This document shows positions 7,623-15,403 of a stretch of 23,263 nt of DNA, piece by piece. The notes under the pieces were generated by a model that made no database searches, was not told the DNA's origin, and was given only the letters and a program-made list of their open reading frames with translations. This DNA is from Candidatus Bathyarchaeota archaeon (GTDB lineage: Archaea > Thermoproteota > Bathyarchaeia > 40CM-2-53-6 > RBG-13-38-9). The stretch is from the NCBI GenBank assembly GCA_030671315.1, contig DAOUZW010000004.1:1-23263 (forward strand). The letters run 5' to 3'. The translations under genes were made by a program, and so were the position numbers. How positions within the stretch are numbered: position 1 is the stretch's first letter; each line of letters opens with the position of its first letter.

Positions 7623-10600
7623 TTAAGCACGCTCCTGTACTAGTAATCTTGGAGCCACACCCAAAGACATGAGTTCTTGGATTAGAAGTTTGAATGCATA
7701 TGATATTGAGACGGGCGAAATTGTTGTCTTCTCGCCGCATACTCTACAGATGTATTTATTTTGTCTTGAGTCATAGTAGGAAAATAAGCCACAAGTCTCA
7801 CACACCATAGCTGTATATCGGTCAGACTCTTCGAGTAGTCTATCTCTCAAGAGAGCTGAGGCGCCATGTCCGATCAAGCAGTCCCTCTCCATCTCGCCAA
7901 ATCTTAGGCCACCACCTCTAGCTCTTCCTTCAGTCGGTTGCCTCGTTAACATTTGGACTTGTCCTCTTGCTCTTGCATGCATTTTGTCAGCAACCATATG
8001 GTGAAGTTTCTGATAGTATACAAGTCCTGTAAAGACATCTGCTTCCATTTTTTCTCCACCGATTCCGTTATAGAAAACTTCACGACCTGTATAATCGAGA
8101 CCGAATTTTAACAGACCTTCTTGGAGACTAGCTGGGTTATCATTACTAAATGGTGTGCCATCTATTTGTGTGCCCATCATTGCAGCGAGTTTCCCAGCTA
8201 TAGCCTCGACAAATTGGCCAACGGTCATTCTTGATGGTATAGCATGAGGATTGATGACTATATCAGGAACAATTCCACTCTCTGTAAAGGGCATATTTTC
8301 TTTGGGTACAAGTAATCCGATAACTCCTTTCTGACCATGCCTTGAAGCAAATTTATCACCTAGCTCAGGAATTCGTTGATTTCTTATTTTGACCTTAACT
8401 AGTTTGCTTCCTTCCTTTGACTCTGTAAGAAAAACTTTATCGACGACACCTGACTCTGAAGGTCTCATGCATATTGACGAGTCTCTTTTAGTTGGACCTC
8501 TGACTTCAAAGTCTCTATACTCTTCAAGGAATCTTGGTGGACTAACCCTTCCTACAAGGACCATATTTCCTGAAACTGGGGACTCAGTAGATATTATGCC
8601 GTCTTCTTCAAGGAGTCTATAGTATCGATCACCCCTATGGCCTCTTGTTCCTTGCTCTGGAACTTCGAATTTATCTCTTAACCCACCTAGATATTGTCGG
8701 CTGTCTCCCTCGTAAATCCTGAAAAAGCTTGATCTTTCTAGTCCTAGCTCTACAGAGGAACGATTGATTATAATTGAATCTTCCATGTTGTAACCTAGTG
8801 ATAGAACCGCTAAAACACAATTTTGTCCTGATGGACGTTCATCGAAATTCATGATCTCCATGGGTTTAGTCTTAACCAATGGGATCTGTGGATAATGAAG
8901 AATGTGTGATCTTGAATCAACTCTTATATCGAAATTCGACGAGAATATTCCTAGGGCCTGCTTGGCCATTGCTGATTCATATGCATTTCGTGGAGATTGA
9001 TTATGTTCTGCGTATGGTATTAATGATGAGCATATACCCATTATTGCATATGGGGCAAGTTCAAGATGGGTTGTTGCCTGATTGATTTTTGATTCATTCA
9101 ATGCTACGAGAACATTTTCTTCCTCATCAGCATCTAGATACTCAATTATTCCTTCCCTGACGAGATCTAACCAACTAACCTCTCCTCGAATATTTTTTTC
9201 GGCAATTTCTGCAGTCAATTTCGATTTTCCATTCTCTACTATTGCAAGTGGCCTTCTTACTCTTCCAGCGTCACAATTCAAATAGACTTCAATGCCAGCT
9301 TTTTCATGAGCAGGAGCTATTACTGCTATGTTAACCTCAGAACTTATTTCACCTCTTCGTCTCATTTCTCGAAGATTTTCGCTGAAGGATTTAGAATTCA
9401 TTATGTACCCTGCAATAATTCCATCAACGATTACCTTTGCACCAGTCTTCCTGATTTTTCGATCTGCTTTATCTAACGGGACAAGATCTAAACTTGATAT
9501 TTTCTCAATAATATCTCTGGGATCCGTTCCTATGGATATTGTTGCCGATAGTGCCAAGTTCTTAACCAATCCACAATTTGATCCTTCAGGTGTCTCATTG
9601 GGACAGAGCCTTCCCCAATGGGTTGGATGTAAGTCTCTTGCTGCAAGATTTGGTTGGCTTCTACTGAGGGGAGATTGAAGTCTTCTTAAATGACTTAGCG
9701 TTGATGGAAAATTAGTCCTATCAAGAAGCTGGGTTACTCCTATTCTACCTCTAACCCAATTTCCTGTTGCCATAGCATGTTGAATTCTCTCAGTAATTAT
9801 TCCAGGACGCACTGCATTAGCTATAGATAATTCTACTGGTCGTCTTATCGTTAGCCTTTCAAGCTGATATTTTAGGTCCCTTGTCAAGTTACGAAAAGTT
9901 ATTCTGAATAGCTCCGCAAGTAATGATCCTGAGAGCTTAAGTCTTTTATTTGCATAATGATCTTTATCGTCAGGACCACGTCTTCCAAGCTTAAGCTCGA
10001 CTAATCTGCTCACTATTTCAGATAAGAAGAAGGATTTTTCGAGTCTATTTTCTGGTGTTCTACCAAGATGTGGAAGGAAGTTACGATCCACTACTGTTTC
10101 AGCTTTCTTGATTCTATATTCAGCTATTTGACCTGGAGCAAGCCTATTTCCTATGAATAAAAATGCGTCATTTTTTGATGTAGCATCCATAGCTTTTTCG
10201 AATGATTCCTTTAGCTCACTTTGAATCTCTTCATCAATGGATATAATCTCAGCAATTTTTGCATCTGTATCAACTCCAAGGGCTTTCATTATTACAACAA
10301 ATGGGATGTCTGCTGGCATTCCAGGCATTGAGACATAGATCGCACCATCACTCTTTATAGTAACTTCTATTCGAGCCCTAAATCCAACTGTTGTTGAAAA
10401 TATCTTTGCTTTATAGTTGGGATGTAATCCAACCTTCTCTATATCAGCTAGAACAGTGTTGGGAGCTAAATCCTCAAGGGCGACCACAACTCTTTCTGAC
10501 CCATTTATTGTGAAATATCCTCCAGGATCCAGTGGATCCTCACCTACGGAGATTAGTTCGTCAGATGTCAATCTAGAAAGTGGACAGATAGCTGACTTGA

Positions 10601-10973
10601 GCATAACAGGTAGATCGCCTATATACACAAGTTCTGTTGCTCCTTCTTTCTCTCCGATTACAGGAGTCACCTCAAGATTTAATGGTGCAGCGTAAGTAAG
10701 GTTTCTGATTCGTGCCTCTGCTGGGTAGACACGTCTTTCTGAACCATCAACTTCCATTACTCTTGGAGTTCCGATCTCAATTTTCCCGAGTTTTATAGTG
10801 AATGGATTCTCCTCAACCTCTATTGATATTTCTTTAACTTCATCGATTATTGACTGAAGACCAGAATTAATAAAATCATTATAGGAATCTACATGCTGTC
10901 TTACCAGCCCTGTTTCCTTAATGAAGTTCTTCATAATACTCCAATATTGTAAACCAGATACAGTTTTTTGCAT
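7623..10973 (-). CDS. rpoB: DNA-directed RNA polymerase subunit B, undivided
   Basis: Second-largest polymerase subunit, 1116 residues, continuous from lobe to C-terminal clamp, so it is not split into B' and B'' as in many methanogens. Landmarks: DPGGYFTINGSERV (149-162), RDLHPTHWGRLCPNETPEGSNCGL (two segments, RDLHPTHWGRLCP and NETPEGSNCGL, 446-469), GYNMEDSIIINRSS (727-740), GDKFASRHGQKGVIG (872-886), PSRMTVGQ (913-920), GERDCLIGHGAS-like EMERDCLIGHGAS (1027-1039) and the C-terminal zinc site CETCG...CRVCG (1058-1080). It forms half of the active centre with subunit A. The ATG at 10973 is chosen because GAGGT lies eight bases ahead; it follows rpoH by 16 bases. A second ATG 13 codons on is less likely. 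Confidence 0.97.
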   Translation of the reverse strand: MQKTVSGLQYWSIMKNFIKETGLVRQHVDSYNDFINSGLQSIIDEVKEISIEVEENPFTIKLGKIEIGTPRVMEVDGSERRVYPAEARIRNLTYAAPLNLEVTPVIGEKEGATELVYIGDLPVMLKSAICPLSRLTSDELISVGEDPLDPGGYFTINGSERVVVALEDLAPNTVLADIEKVGLHPNYKAKIFSTTVGFRARIEVTIKSDGAIYVSMPGMPADIPFVVIMKALGVDTDAKIAEIISIDEEIQSELKESFEKAMDATSKNDAFLFIGNRLAPGQIAEYRIKKAETVVDRNFLPHLGRTPENRLEKSFFLSEIVSRLVELKLGRRGPDDKDHYANKRLKLSGSLLAELFRITFRNLTRDLKYQLERLTIRRPVELSIANAVRPGIITERIQHAMATGNWVRGRIGVTQLLDRTNFPSTLSHLRRLQSPLSRSQPNLAARDLHPTHWGRLCPNETPEGSNCGLVKNLALSATISIGTDPRDIIEKISSLDLVPLDKADRKIRKTGAKVIVDGIIAGYIMNSKSFSENLREMRRRGEISSEVNIAVIAPAHEKAGIEVYLNCDAGRVRRPLAIVENGKSKLTAEIAEKNIRGEVSWLDLVREGIIEYLDADEEENVLVALNESKINQATTHLELAPYAIMGICSSLIPYAEHNQSPRNAYESAMAKQALGIFSSNFDIRVDSRSHILHYPQIPLVKTKPMEIMNFDERPSGQNCVLAVLSLGYNMEDSIIINRSSVELGLERSSFFRIYEGDSRQYLGGLRDKFEVPEQGTRGHRGDRYYRLLEEDGIISTESPVSGNMVLVGRVSPPRFLEEYRDFEVRGPTKRDSSICMRPSESGVVDKVFLTESKEGSKLVKVKIRNQRIPELGDKFASRHGQKGVIGLLVPKENMPFTESGIVPDIVINPHAIPSRMTVGQFVEAIAGKLAAMMGTQIDGTPFSNDNPASLQEGLLKFGLDYTGREVFYNGIGGEKMEADVFTGLVYYQKLHHMVADKMHARARGQVQMLTRQPTEGRARGGGLRFGEMERDCLIGHGASALLRDRLLEESDRYTAMVCETCGLFSYYDSRQNKYICRVCGEKTTISPVSISYAFKLLIQELMSLGVAPRLLVQERA

Positions 10974-10989
10974 TGAATATTACCTCAAA

Positions 10990-11244
10990 TTAATCTTCAA
11001 TAACATAACGATAAGCCAATATTTCTCCAGCTGTTGAGCTTTTTCTTATTACCTTTATGACATCTCCAGGTTTTGCTTCGATTGCTTGTACGGCTGGGTC
11101 TGAAATAAGTATGGAGGGAAGTTGATATGGTTGAATATGATATTTTTTAAGTAATATTTCCAAATCCTTCTTAGTTATGATTGAGTGTTTCGGCATCAAT
11201 TCGTGTTCGAAGGTAACATCTCTCTTTTTAATATCTTTACTCAA
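10990..11244 (-). CDS. rpoH: DNA-directed RNA polymerase subunit H
   Basis: An 84-residue homologue of the C-terminal domain of eukaryotic Rpb5. The family core is clear: HELMPKHSIITKKDLEILLKKY, seen in parts as FEHELMPKHSII and KKDLEILLKKYHI, followed by QLPSILISDPAVQAIEAKPG and DVIKVIRKSSTAGE and YRYVIED at the end. It is the first gene of the polymerase operon. The start is TTG at 11244, with AGGAG about 12 bases upstream; no ATG in frame would give the family N-terminus. A predicted TATA element near 11337-11349 would give it a leader of about 70 bases with inverted repeats. Confidence 0.95.
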   Translation of the reverse strand: MSKDIKKRDVTFEHELMPKHSIITKKDLEILLKKYHIQPYQLPSILISDPAVQAIEAKPGDVIKVIRKSSTAGEILAYRYVIED

Positions 11245-11272
11245 TTATAGAACCTGCTCCTAATCGAAGAAA

Positions 11273-11313
11273 AAGCTCCTCACATGAGTGTGACGGCCTC
11301 TGAGATAGAGCTT
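11273..11313 (-). other. Inverted-repeat structure in the rpoH operon leader
   Basis: In the untranslated region before rpoH, AAGCTC and GAGCTT (11308-11313 and 11273-11278) form a perfect six-base inverted repeat. Inside it, TCACATGAGTGTGA (11280-11293) is a five-base stem with a four-base loop. Together they could fold into a small branched or stacked hairpin in the leader RNA, next to the AGGAG site. No riboswitch class is recognised. Short repeats can arise by chance. Confidence 0.35.
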
Positions 11314-11336
11314 GCTAATAGGGGCCATTATCATTC

Positions 11337-11349
11337 TAATAAATATTTT
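11337..11349 (-). promoter_or_regulatory. Possible TATA box of the rpoH-rpoB-rpoA operon
   Basis: The minus strand reads AAAATATTTATTA here, an A/T box about 95-105 bases ahead of the rpoH TTG. Transcription would start near 11317, giving a leader of about 72 bases that contains the inverted repeats at 11273-11313 and the AGGAG site. It is one of several A/T-rich candidates in this 206-base gap, which holds no gene that I can see. Confidence 0.3.
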
Positions 11350-11450
11350 GTGATATCTTTCTTTCTTCGGGTTAGATATCAAAATACACTTCAGATTGTA
11401 TCAAATTATTAAGTATAGACCAGTTATAAGAGATAGTATAGTTCGCATGC

Positions 11451-12233
11451 TTAATTTGAACTTATTATTGATCTTTGAGCTTCTGGACTTAGCTGAAAGT
11501 AAATATCGATAGTCTTTTGATTCATTACTAGATCTGTATGTGCTTGTACTACTTTTATTTGCAATTTTATTGATACTGTATTGTTATTATAAGGTTCAGG
11601 AAGTAAAATCCCCTGTCTTTGAAATGCTAAGCCTCTGAGACCAATCCATAGAGCTACTTTTGGATTATCGGTTCCCAAAGCTTTTACATCTTTATCCCAA
11701 TCAGGTATTTCCGTATTAGTCTGCATATTTGATATCCTAACGAATTCAGTGAATCTTTGTGGTTGATCATTCACTTCAATAATACACTCTGCAACATCTA
11801 CAATACTTGATTCATAATATATTGGATATTTTGACGGTGATGAAATCTCCAATGAAAGCTTTGATGCAAGTAGTTTTTCACCATTCAAATAATGGATTTC
11901 TGGTTTTTGCTGAAACTCGATAAAGTTCACGTTTATTATAGTATAATTAACCATCTCTGCCAGCAAATCTTCGGTATCTTTTAGAATATCATCTGCATTC
12001 TGCAGTCTTCGTGTAGCTTCAGAAAATAATTCATTTGCAGTTTCGAGTTTTGAGTTTACTTCATTTAAAAGCTCATCAACTTCTGCAAGTTTTTGTTTCG
12101 TCGCTTCAAGCTCTAATTTTGATTCTTGTGATATTCTATAAGTCTGTAAGTATAGATATCCTGACCATATTGATATGCTCATTGTAACAATTATGGCTAA
12201 AATTAAAAATCGCTGTGTATTCTCACTTGACAT
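11451..12233 (-). CDS. Membrane-anchored coiled-coil protein, function unknown
   Basis: A 260-residue protein of no family that I recognise. The N-terminus has one membrane helix (FLILAIIVTMSISIWSGYLY), followed by a coiled coil of about 60 residues (30-95) rich in Glu, Leu, Lys and Asn with heptad spacing (KLAEVDELLNEVNSKLETAN). After that comes a beta-rich domain of about 160 residues, with an IINVNFIEFQQKPEIHY start and no cysteines or catalytic signature apart from one Cys. The layout suggests a single-pass protein with the coiled coil and domain on the outside of the cell. The start ATG at 12233 is well placed for the membrane helix. It lies 55 bases after the small basic gene and about 200 bases before rpoH, all on the same strand; a shared function with the polymerase is not implied. 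Confidence 0.6.
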   Translation of the reverse strand: MSSENTQRFLILAIIVTMSISIWSGYLYLQTYRISQESKLELEATKQKLAEVDELLNEVNSKLETANELFSEATRRLQNADDILKDTEDLLAEMVNYTIINVNFIEFQQKPEIHYLNGEKLLASKLSLEISSPSKYPIYYESSIVDVAECIIEVNDQPQRFTEFVRISNMQTNTEIPDWDKDVKALGTDNPKVALWIGLRGLAFQRQGILLPEPYNNNTVSIKLQIKVVQAHTDLVMNQKTIDIYFQLSPEAQRSIISSN

Positions 12234-12288
12234 GTTGAACTCAATTTATCAAATTACTTACGAAAACTTATCTGTTAATCTCTCACGT

Positions 12289-12480
12289 CTATCTCTTTCT
12301 TTTCTTAATGTCAATAACCTTTTCGAATTCCGTTATGAAATCCCAAGTTATCTGATCGAATAATTCTTTGCAAATTGGGCACATATCATGACTGCGATCT
12401 ATTAGACTGGTTAACACATCTAGTTGGTCTCTCTCAACAGTCTTTTTTCTCCTTCCTTTAGAAACTCTTACTTTAGCCAT
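12289..12480 (-). CDS. Small basic protein with a CPIC motif
   Basis: A 63-residue protein with a strongly basic N-terminus (AKVRVSKGRRKK), a central segment HDMCPICKELFDQITWDF and a basic tail (DIKKRKR). A single CxxC pair with a nearby His could form part of a metal site, perhaps completed in a dimer; it is too short to assign. The charge suggests nucleic-acid binding, which is only a guess. The start ATG at 12480 lies about 30 bases after a TATA-like CATATA box (12511-12516, read on the minus strand as TATATG), which fits a short-leader archaeal transcript. The frame ends 55 bases before the coiled-coil gene. Confidence 0.5.
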   Translation of the reverse strand: MAKVRVSKGRRKKTVERDQLDVLTSLIDRSHDMCPICKELFDQITWDFITEFEKVIDIKKRKR

Positions 12481-12604
12481 GTCATTCAGCCCATCCTACT
12501 AGAGTATTTTCATATACTGAGGATAGATAAGTTAGTTTTGAGGCTATATCAAATATTGCAATTAAAGTTTTGATTATCTAGAACTACATCGAGTTGATGT
12601 TTAG

Positions 12605-13030
12605 ATGAAAAGAAGATTTGACACAGTTACTTGTCTAATTACCTGGAATCGCTTGCTCTTAATGCTGAAACGCAGCGAGAAAGTCAATATTAATCGAGGT
12701 CTATGGTGTGGAGTTGCTGGAAGAATAGAAAAAGGAATGACACCCGAAGAAACAGCATTCAAAGAAATACAGGAGGAAACAGATATACAAAAAAATCAGA
12801 TAGAACTCATTGGCTCAGTGCCTCCAATCTCGATTGATATAGATACTCATAATGAGGCAGTCGTATACCCATTTTTATTTACGACTGATAGTCCAATTAT
12901 CAAGTTAGATTGGGAACACACTGAATACAAATGGGTTAAGTTGAGCATGATTGAAAGCTTTGAAACAGTACCACGATTCAACGATATAATAAAAGCTCTT
13001 ATGCCTTTTATGGAGAAACAGTTTGTCTAA
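12605..13030 (+). CDS. Nudix hydrolase
   Basis: A 141-residue Nudix-fold enzyme that would hydrolyse a nucleoside diphosphate linked to another group; the substrate cannot be told. The Nudix box is at residues 39-61: GRIEKGMTPEETAFKEIQEE then TDI. The metal-binding glutamates (E54, E57, E58) are present. Two consensus positions differ: Met45 replaces the first Glu of G-x5-E, and Asp60 replaces the final Gly; Lys53 takes the place of the usual Arg. These changes still leave the core REUxEE-type helix intact. The N-terminal strand (FDTVTCLITWNRLLLMLKRS) fits the fold. The gene stands alone, with a run of T after the stop and the methyltransferase gene converging from the other side. Confidence 0.83.
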   Translation: MKRRFDTVTCLITWNRLLLMLKRSEKVNINRGLWCGVAGRIEKGMTPEETAFKEIQEETDIQKNQIELIGSVPPISIDIDTHNEAVVYPFLFTTDSPIIKLDWEHTEYKWVKLSMIESFETVPRFNDIIKALMPFMEKQFV

Positions 13031-13042
13031 ACGGTTTTTTGT
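13031..13042 (+). terminator. Possible T-rich terminator after the Nudix gene
   Basis: Immediately after the stop codon the coding strand reads ACGGTTTTTTGT. A run of T on the non-template strand is the usual archaeal termination signal. The rest of the 107-base convergent gap up to 13137 holds no gene that I can support. Confidence 0.35.
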
Positions 13043-13137
13043 TAGGGCTTAAATCATTAATCGAAAAAATAAGGATACGATCTTATTTTACAATGGGTCA
13101 AATTCGTTGATAAATAATATTAATTCTTTTATGGCAT

Positions 13138-13716
13138 TTATTTCTTAGTGAATAAAAGTCCATAGTGATGGGGACCTGCTGAAAATCTTTTAATCAGTTT
13201 GAAATATTGATTTTCAAGAATCCTCTGTGCTTGAATTATGCTGATACGTTCTTGGAGTGGTGGACCAATTTTTTCTTGCATATCTGCCTTCTTCCAATCG
13301 ACAATCGATATCTTTCCATTATCTTTGAGAATTCTACATATTTCCTCAAGAAATGATTGTCTATCGTGAAGTTCATGTAGTGCATTAATCAATAATGCTA
13401 TGTCTAGACTTTCAGCTTTTATCGGCAAGTTGTGCAATTCTGACCTTATAACATGGATATTCTTTATCGAAAGTTTATTCAGTTTTTTATGAAGCGTTTC
13501 AAACATTTCCGTTTGAATATCTATTGCATAAATTAATCCATTCTTCACTATATGTGAGGCTGGTATTGTATAATAACCCGTTCCACAACCTAAGTCTATT
13601 AAATTCATTCCATTTTTCAATTCAGAATGTGAGAGAATTGAGAATGGTTCTGATATCCTTAGTCTTTCTTCCCCATTTAGATTCTTCTTATTACCTACAT
13701 TGAAGATGTGGGGCAT
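13138..13716 (-). CDS. Class I SAM-dependent methyltransferase (UbiE/Methyltransf_11 type)
   Basis: A Rossmann-fold methyltransferase of about 192 residues. Motif I, which binds S-adenosylmethionine, is LIDLGCGTGYYT at about 40-51. An acidic residue follows at the end of the second strand (YAIDIQTEMFE), then a motif like DIALLINALHELHD and the post-motif III segment LEEICRILKDNGKISIVDWKK. This fits the UbiE/Methyltransf_11 group, which methylates small molecules; arsenite or quinone methylation cannot be distinguished here. The start codons GTG (13719) and ATG (13716) are adjacent; I used the ATG. There is no clear ribosome-binding site, and a TATA box around 13769-13775 would start transcription near 13746. 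The gene is divergent from the JAMM protease gene. Confidence 0.83.
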   Translation of the reverse strand: MPHIFNVGNKKNLNGEERLRISEPFSILSHSELKNGMNLIDLGCGTGYYTIPASHIVKNGLIYAIDIQTEMFETLHKKLNKLSIKNIHVIRSELHNLPIKAESLDIALLINALHELHDRQSFLEEICRILKDNGKISIVDWKKADMQEKIGPPLQERISIIQAQRILENQYFKLIKRFSAGPHHYGLLFTKK

Positions 13717-13761
13717 CACAAATCAACTAAATTTGATAGGTTTTATGAATTGAACTCTAGT

Positions 13762-13780
13762 CTTATAGTTATATATCAAA
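13762..13780. promoter_or_regulatory. Shared TATA region between divergent methyltransferase and JAMM genes
   Basis: The 113-base divergent gap contains CTTATAGTTATATATCAAAG. It reads as a TATA box on both strands. Leftward it would give a start near 13746 and a leader of about 27-30 bases for the methyltransferase; rightward it would give a start near 13798 and a leader of about 32 bases with GGTGG before the JAMM GTG. Both spacings fit archaeal promoters, so one element may serve both genes. Confidence 0.38.
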
Positions 13781-13829
13781 GACTGAATTAAAATGCGTCT
13801 ACGTCTTTAATGATTAATGGTGGAATGAA

Positions 13830-14744
13830 GTGACAAAACCCCACCGAAGTAAGGATTTAAGATCAAAAAGTACTGTGAAGAGAAGAAAAGAAAAAAGAAT
13901 AAAAGTTAAAAAAAGTCCTTCCGAATTTGAAAAATTAGAGGACCTTACTTCAGAATTTGTAAAATATGAAAATAAAGTATCATCATTAAAATCTGATCTG
14001 CGCAGACTAAATGATCTACATGATTCCTTAGAGTCAAGGATTGTAGATTTTAAAGAATATTTCGAAAAGAAAATTCGAGTAGTGTCTAATAGTGTTGGAG
14101 AGCTAGAAGCCAAAATTGATGAAATAAGAGTCTCCAATGATAGGTTGGCTAGGGATTTTGATAAATTTTTTGAAGGACACATACCAACCCGCAAGATCGA
14201 TATGCCACCTCCTATCACCTCACAGGTTACTATTTACAAGGCCGAAGAGCCATTAGATTTGAGAATTAGAATTCTTCCAGACATTATAGAAAAAATTATG
14301 AAACGTGCAAAGTCTAAGATCGATAGAGATGACTTACCTGATGAAGAAGTTGTTGGATTACTCACTGGCAGAGTTCATGGTAAGACTGTGATAATTGAAG
14401 AAGCTATCCCAGGACGAGCGGCTCATGCAGGTTATGCTGAGGTCGCATTAGATCCTAGTGACTTAGCAGAAATAATTGATAAAATGATGAGGGAAGACAA
14501 AAATCGAAATATTGTTGGGTGGTATCATTCACATCTTGATTTAGGAGTATTTCTCTCTGATGTAGATATTAGAACTCAATTGACTCTACAACAGTTTTCA
14601 TATGTCATTGCATTGGTTGTAGATCCAATTAGAAATAAACATGGTTTCTTTTATGTGGATACTCGCATTAAGATGTCTGATGGAAGACCTAAGATTATAG
14701 AATTTATTAAAGAAAAAAATCAGAACAAACAGAATAATGATTAA
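13830..14744 (+). CDS. JAMM/MPN+ metalloprotease with N-terminal coiled coil
   Basis: A 304-residue protein in three parts. Residues 1-30 are strongly basic. Residues 32-115 are a predicted coiled coil (for example FVKYENKVSSLKSDLRRLND). Residues 145-293 are a JAMM (Mov34/MPN+) domain. The full zinc-protease motif is present: the catalytic Glu in EEVVGLLTG (E173) and HSH-x7-S-x2-D in YHSHLDLGVFLSDVD (H233, H235, S243, D246). The family includes Rpn11/AMSH deubiquitinases and archaeal enzymes that cut ubiquitin-like SAMP conjugates. The intact motif argues for an active isopeptidase. No ubiquitin-like protein, E1 or E2 gene is in the window. The start is GTG at 13830 with GGTGG six bases ahead. 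The basic tail plus coiled coil could dock it on nucleic acid or a ring ATPase, but this is inference. Confidence 0.85.
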   Translation: MTKPHRSKDLRSKSTVKRRKEKRIKVKKSPSEFEKLEDLTSEFVKYENKVSSLKSDLRRLNDLHDSLESRIVDFKEYFEKKIRVVSNSVGELEAKIDEIRVSNDRLARDFDKFFEGHIPTRKIDMPPPITSQVTIYKAEEPLDLRIRILPDIIEKIMKRAKSKIDRDDLPDEEVVGLLTGRVHGKTVIIEEAIPGRAAHAGYAEVALDPSDLAEIIDKMMREDKNRNIVGWYHSHLDLGVFLSDVDIRTQLTLQQFSYVIALVVDPIRNKHGFFYVDTRIKMSDGRPKIIEFIKEKNQNKQNND

Positions 14745-14897
14745 TTTAGTATATGTGGCTCAAACTTTTATACAAAAAATATTATGTTGAGAGGAAAAAG
14801 TTTCTAGCATGAATTATTTCGTCTACATTAAGAGAAAAGAATTCTTAAGATAGTATATGGATATATGAAAAAATAGTTCATGGTGGGTGGATAAAAT

Positions 14898-15389
14898 TTG
14901 AATGGTAACTGGTTGAGGTATCCATTAATATCAGCATTTTTAATAGCATTTGTCAATTTTATTAGTTTAGTTTTGATTGCTCCATACGCACCATCCGCTG
15001 CTGCTGGGGCCGCTTTCTTACTACCTTTCAAATTTCTTGTAGTAAGTTTTTTGTCTCTTCCTTTAGTTTTTCAGCACTATATGTCAGGTGAACTTTGGAA
15101 GATTATCCTAATTTCTGGTATGTGGGGTTTTGGAACCGTTATAGGTTCTTTGGTTTCTGCCGTCACAAGTGGACATTTCAAAATCAGAAAGCCGAGAAGT
15201 ATGGATATTTTTAGATCTCTATTAGGAGGTTTTCTCATGGGACTAGGAGTCTCAATGGCTAATGGATGCAATATAATACATAGTCTAGGTGGAACACCTC
15301 TTTTTGTCCCAGCCAGTATAATTGTAACTATTTTCATCATAATTGGTGCCTATTTTTGTTTGAAAGTAATGATGAAGTTTATAGCTTGA
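14898..15389 (+). CDS. YeeE/YedE-type sulfur transporter half (GCNxxH motif)
   Basis: A 163-residue membrane protein with about four or five hydrophobic helices, of the YeeE/YedE (sulf_transp) family that imports thiosulfate or other reduced sulfur compounds. The conserved segment GGFLMGLGVSMANGCNIIH (residues about 113-131) holds the cysteine found near the C-terminus of full-length family members, followed by a LGG turn. The full-length proteins are about 350 residues; this gene gives only the half with the ANGC motif, and the other cysteines are in the next gene. The start is TTG at 14898 with GGTGG seven bases upstream. The 153-base gap before it holds A/T-rich promoter-like boxes but no gene. 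Confidence 0.78.
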   Translation: MNGNWLRYPLISAFLIAFVNFISLVLIAPYAPSAAAGAAFLLPFKFLVVSFLSLPLVFQHYMSGELWKIILISGMWGFGTVIGSLVSAVTSGHFKIRKPRSMDIFRSLLGGFLMGLGVSMANGCNIIHSLGGTPLFVPASIIVTIFIIIGAYFCLKVMMKFIA

Positions 15390-15403
15390 CTTAGTTGATA
15401 ATT

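Noticed and set aside
7621..7740. N-terminal extension of RpoA by 40 residues
   Set aside because: The frame is open upstream of ATG 7620, but the extension would overlap the conserved rpoB C-terminus, and the family N-terminus begins at MPTNEESYK with AGGAG ahead.
9328..9678. Open frame of 116 codons on the plus strand inside rpoB
   Set aside because: It lies opposite conserved RpoB coding sequence; codon pattern on the other strand explains it. The same applies to other plus-strand frames across 3100-10700.
12481..12604. Small RNA gene (C/D box type) between the small basic gene and the Nudix gene
   Set aside because: TGATG-like and CTGA-like strings are present but without the paired C, D, C' and D' spacing; too weak to report.
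13814..14218. Open frame of 134 codons on the minus strand opposite the JAMM gene
   Set aside because: Ser/Leu/Phe-rich shadow of the Lys/Glu/Asp-rich coiled-coil region on the plus strand; no family match.
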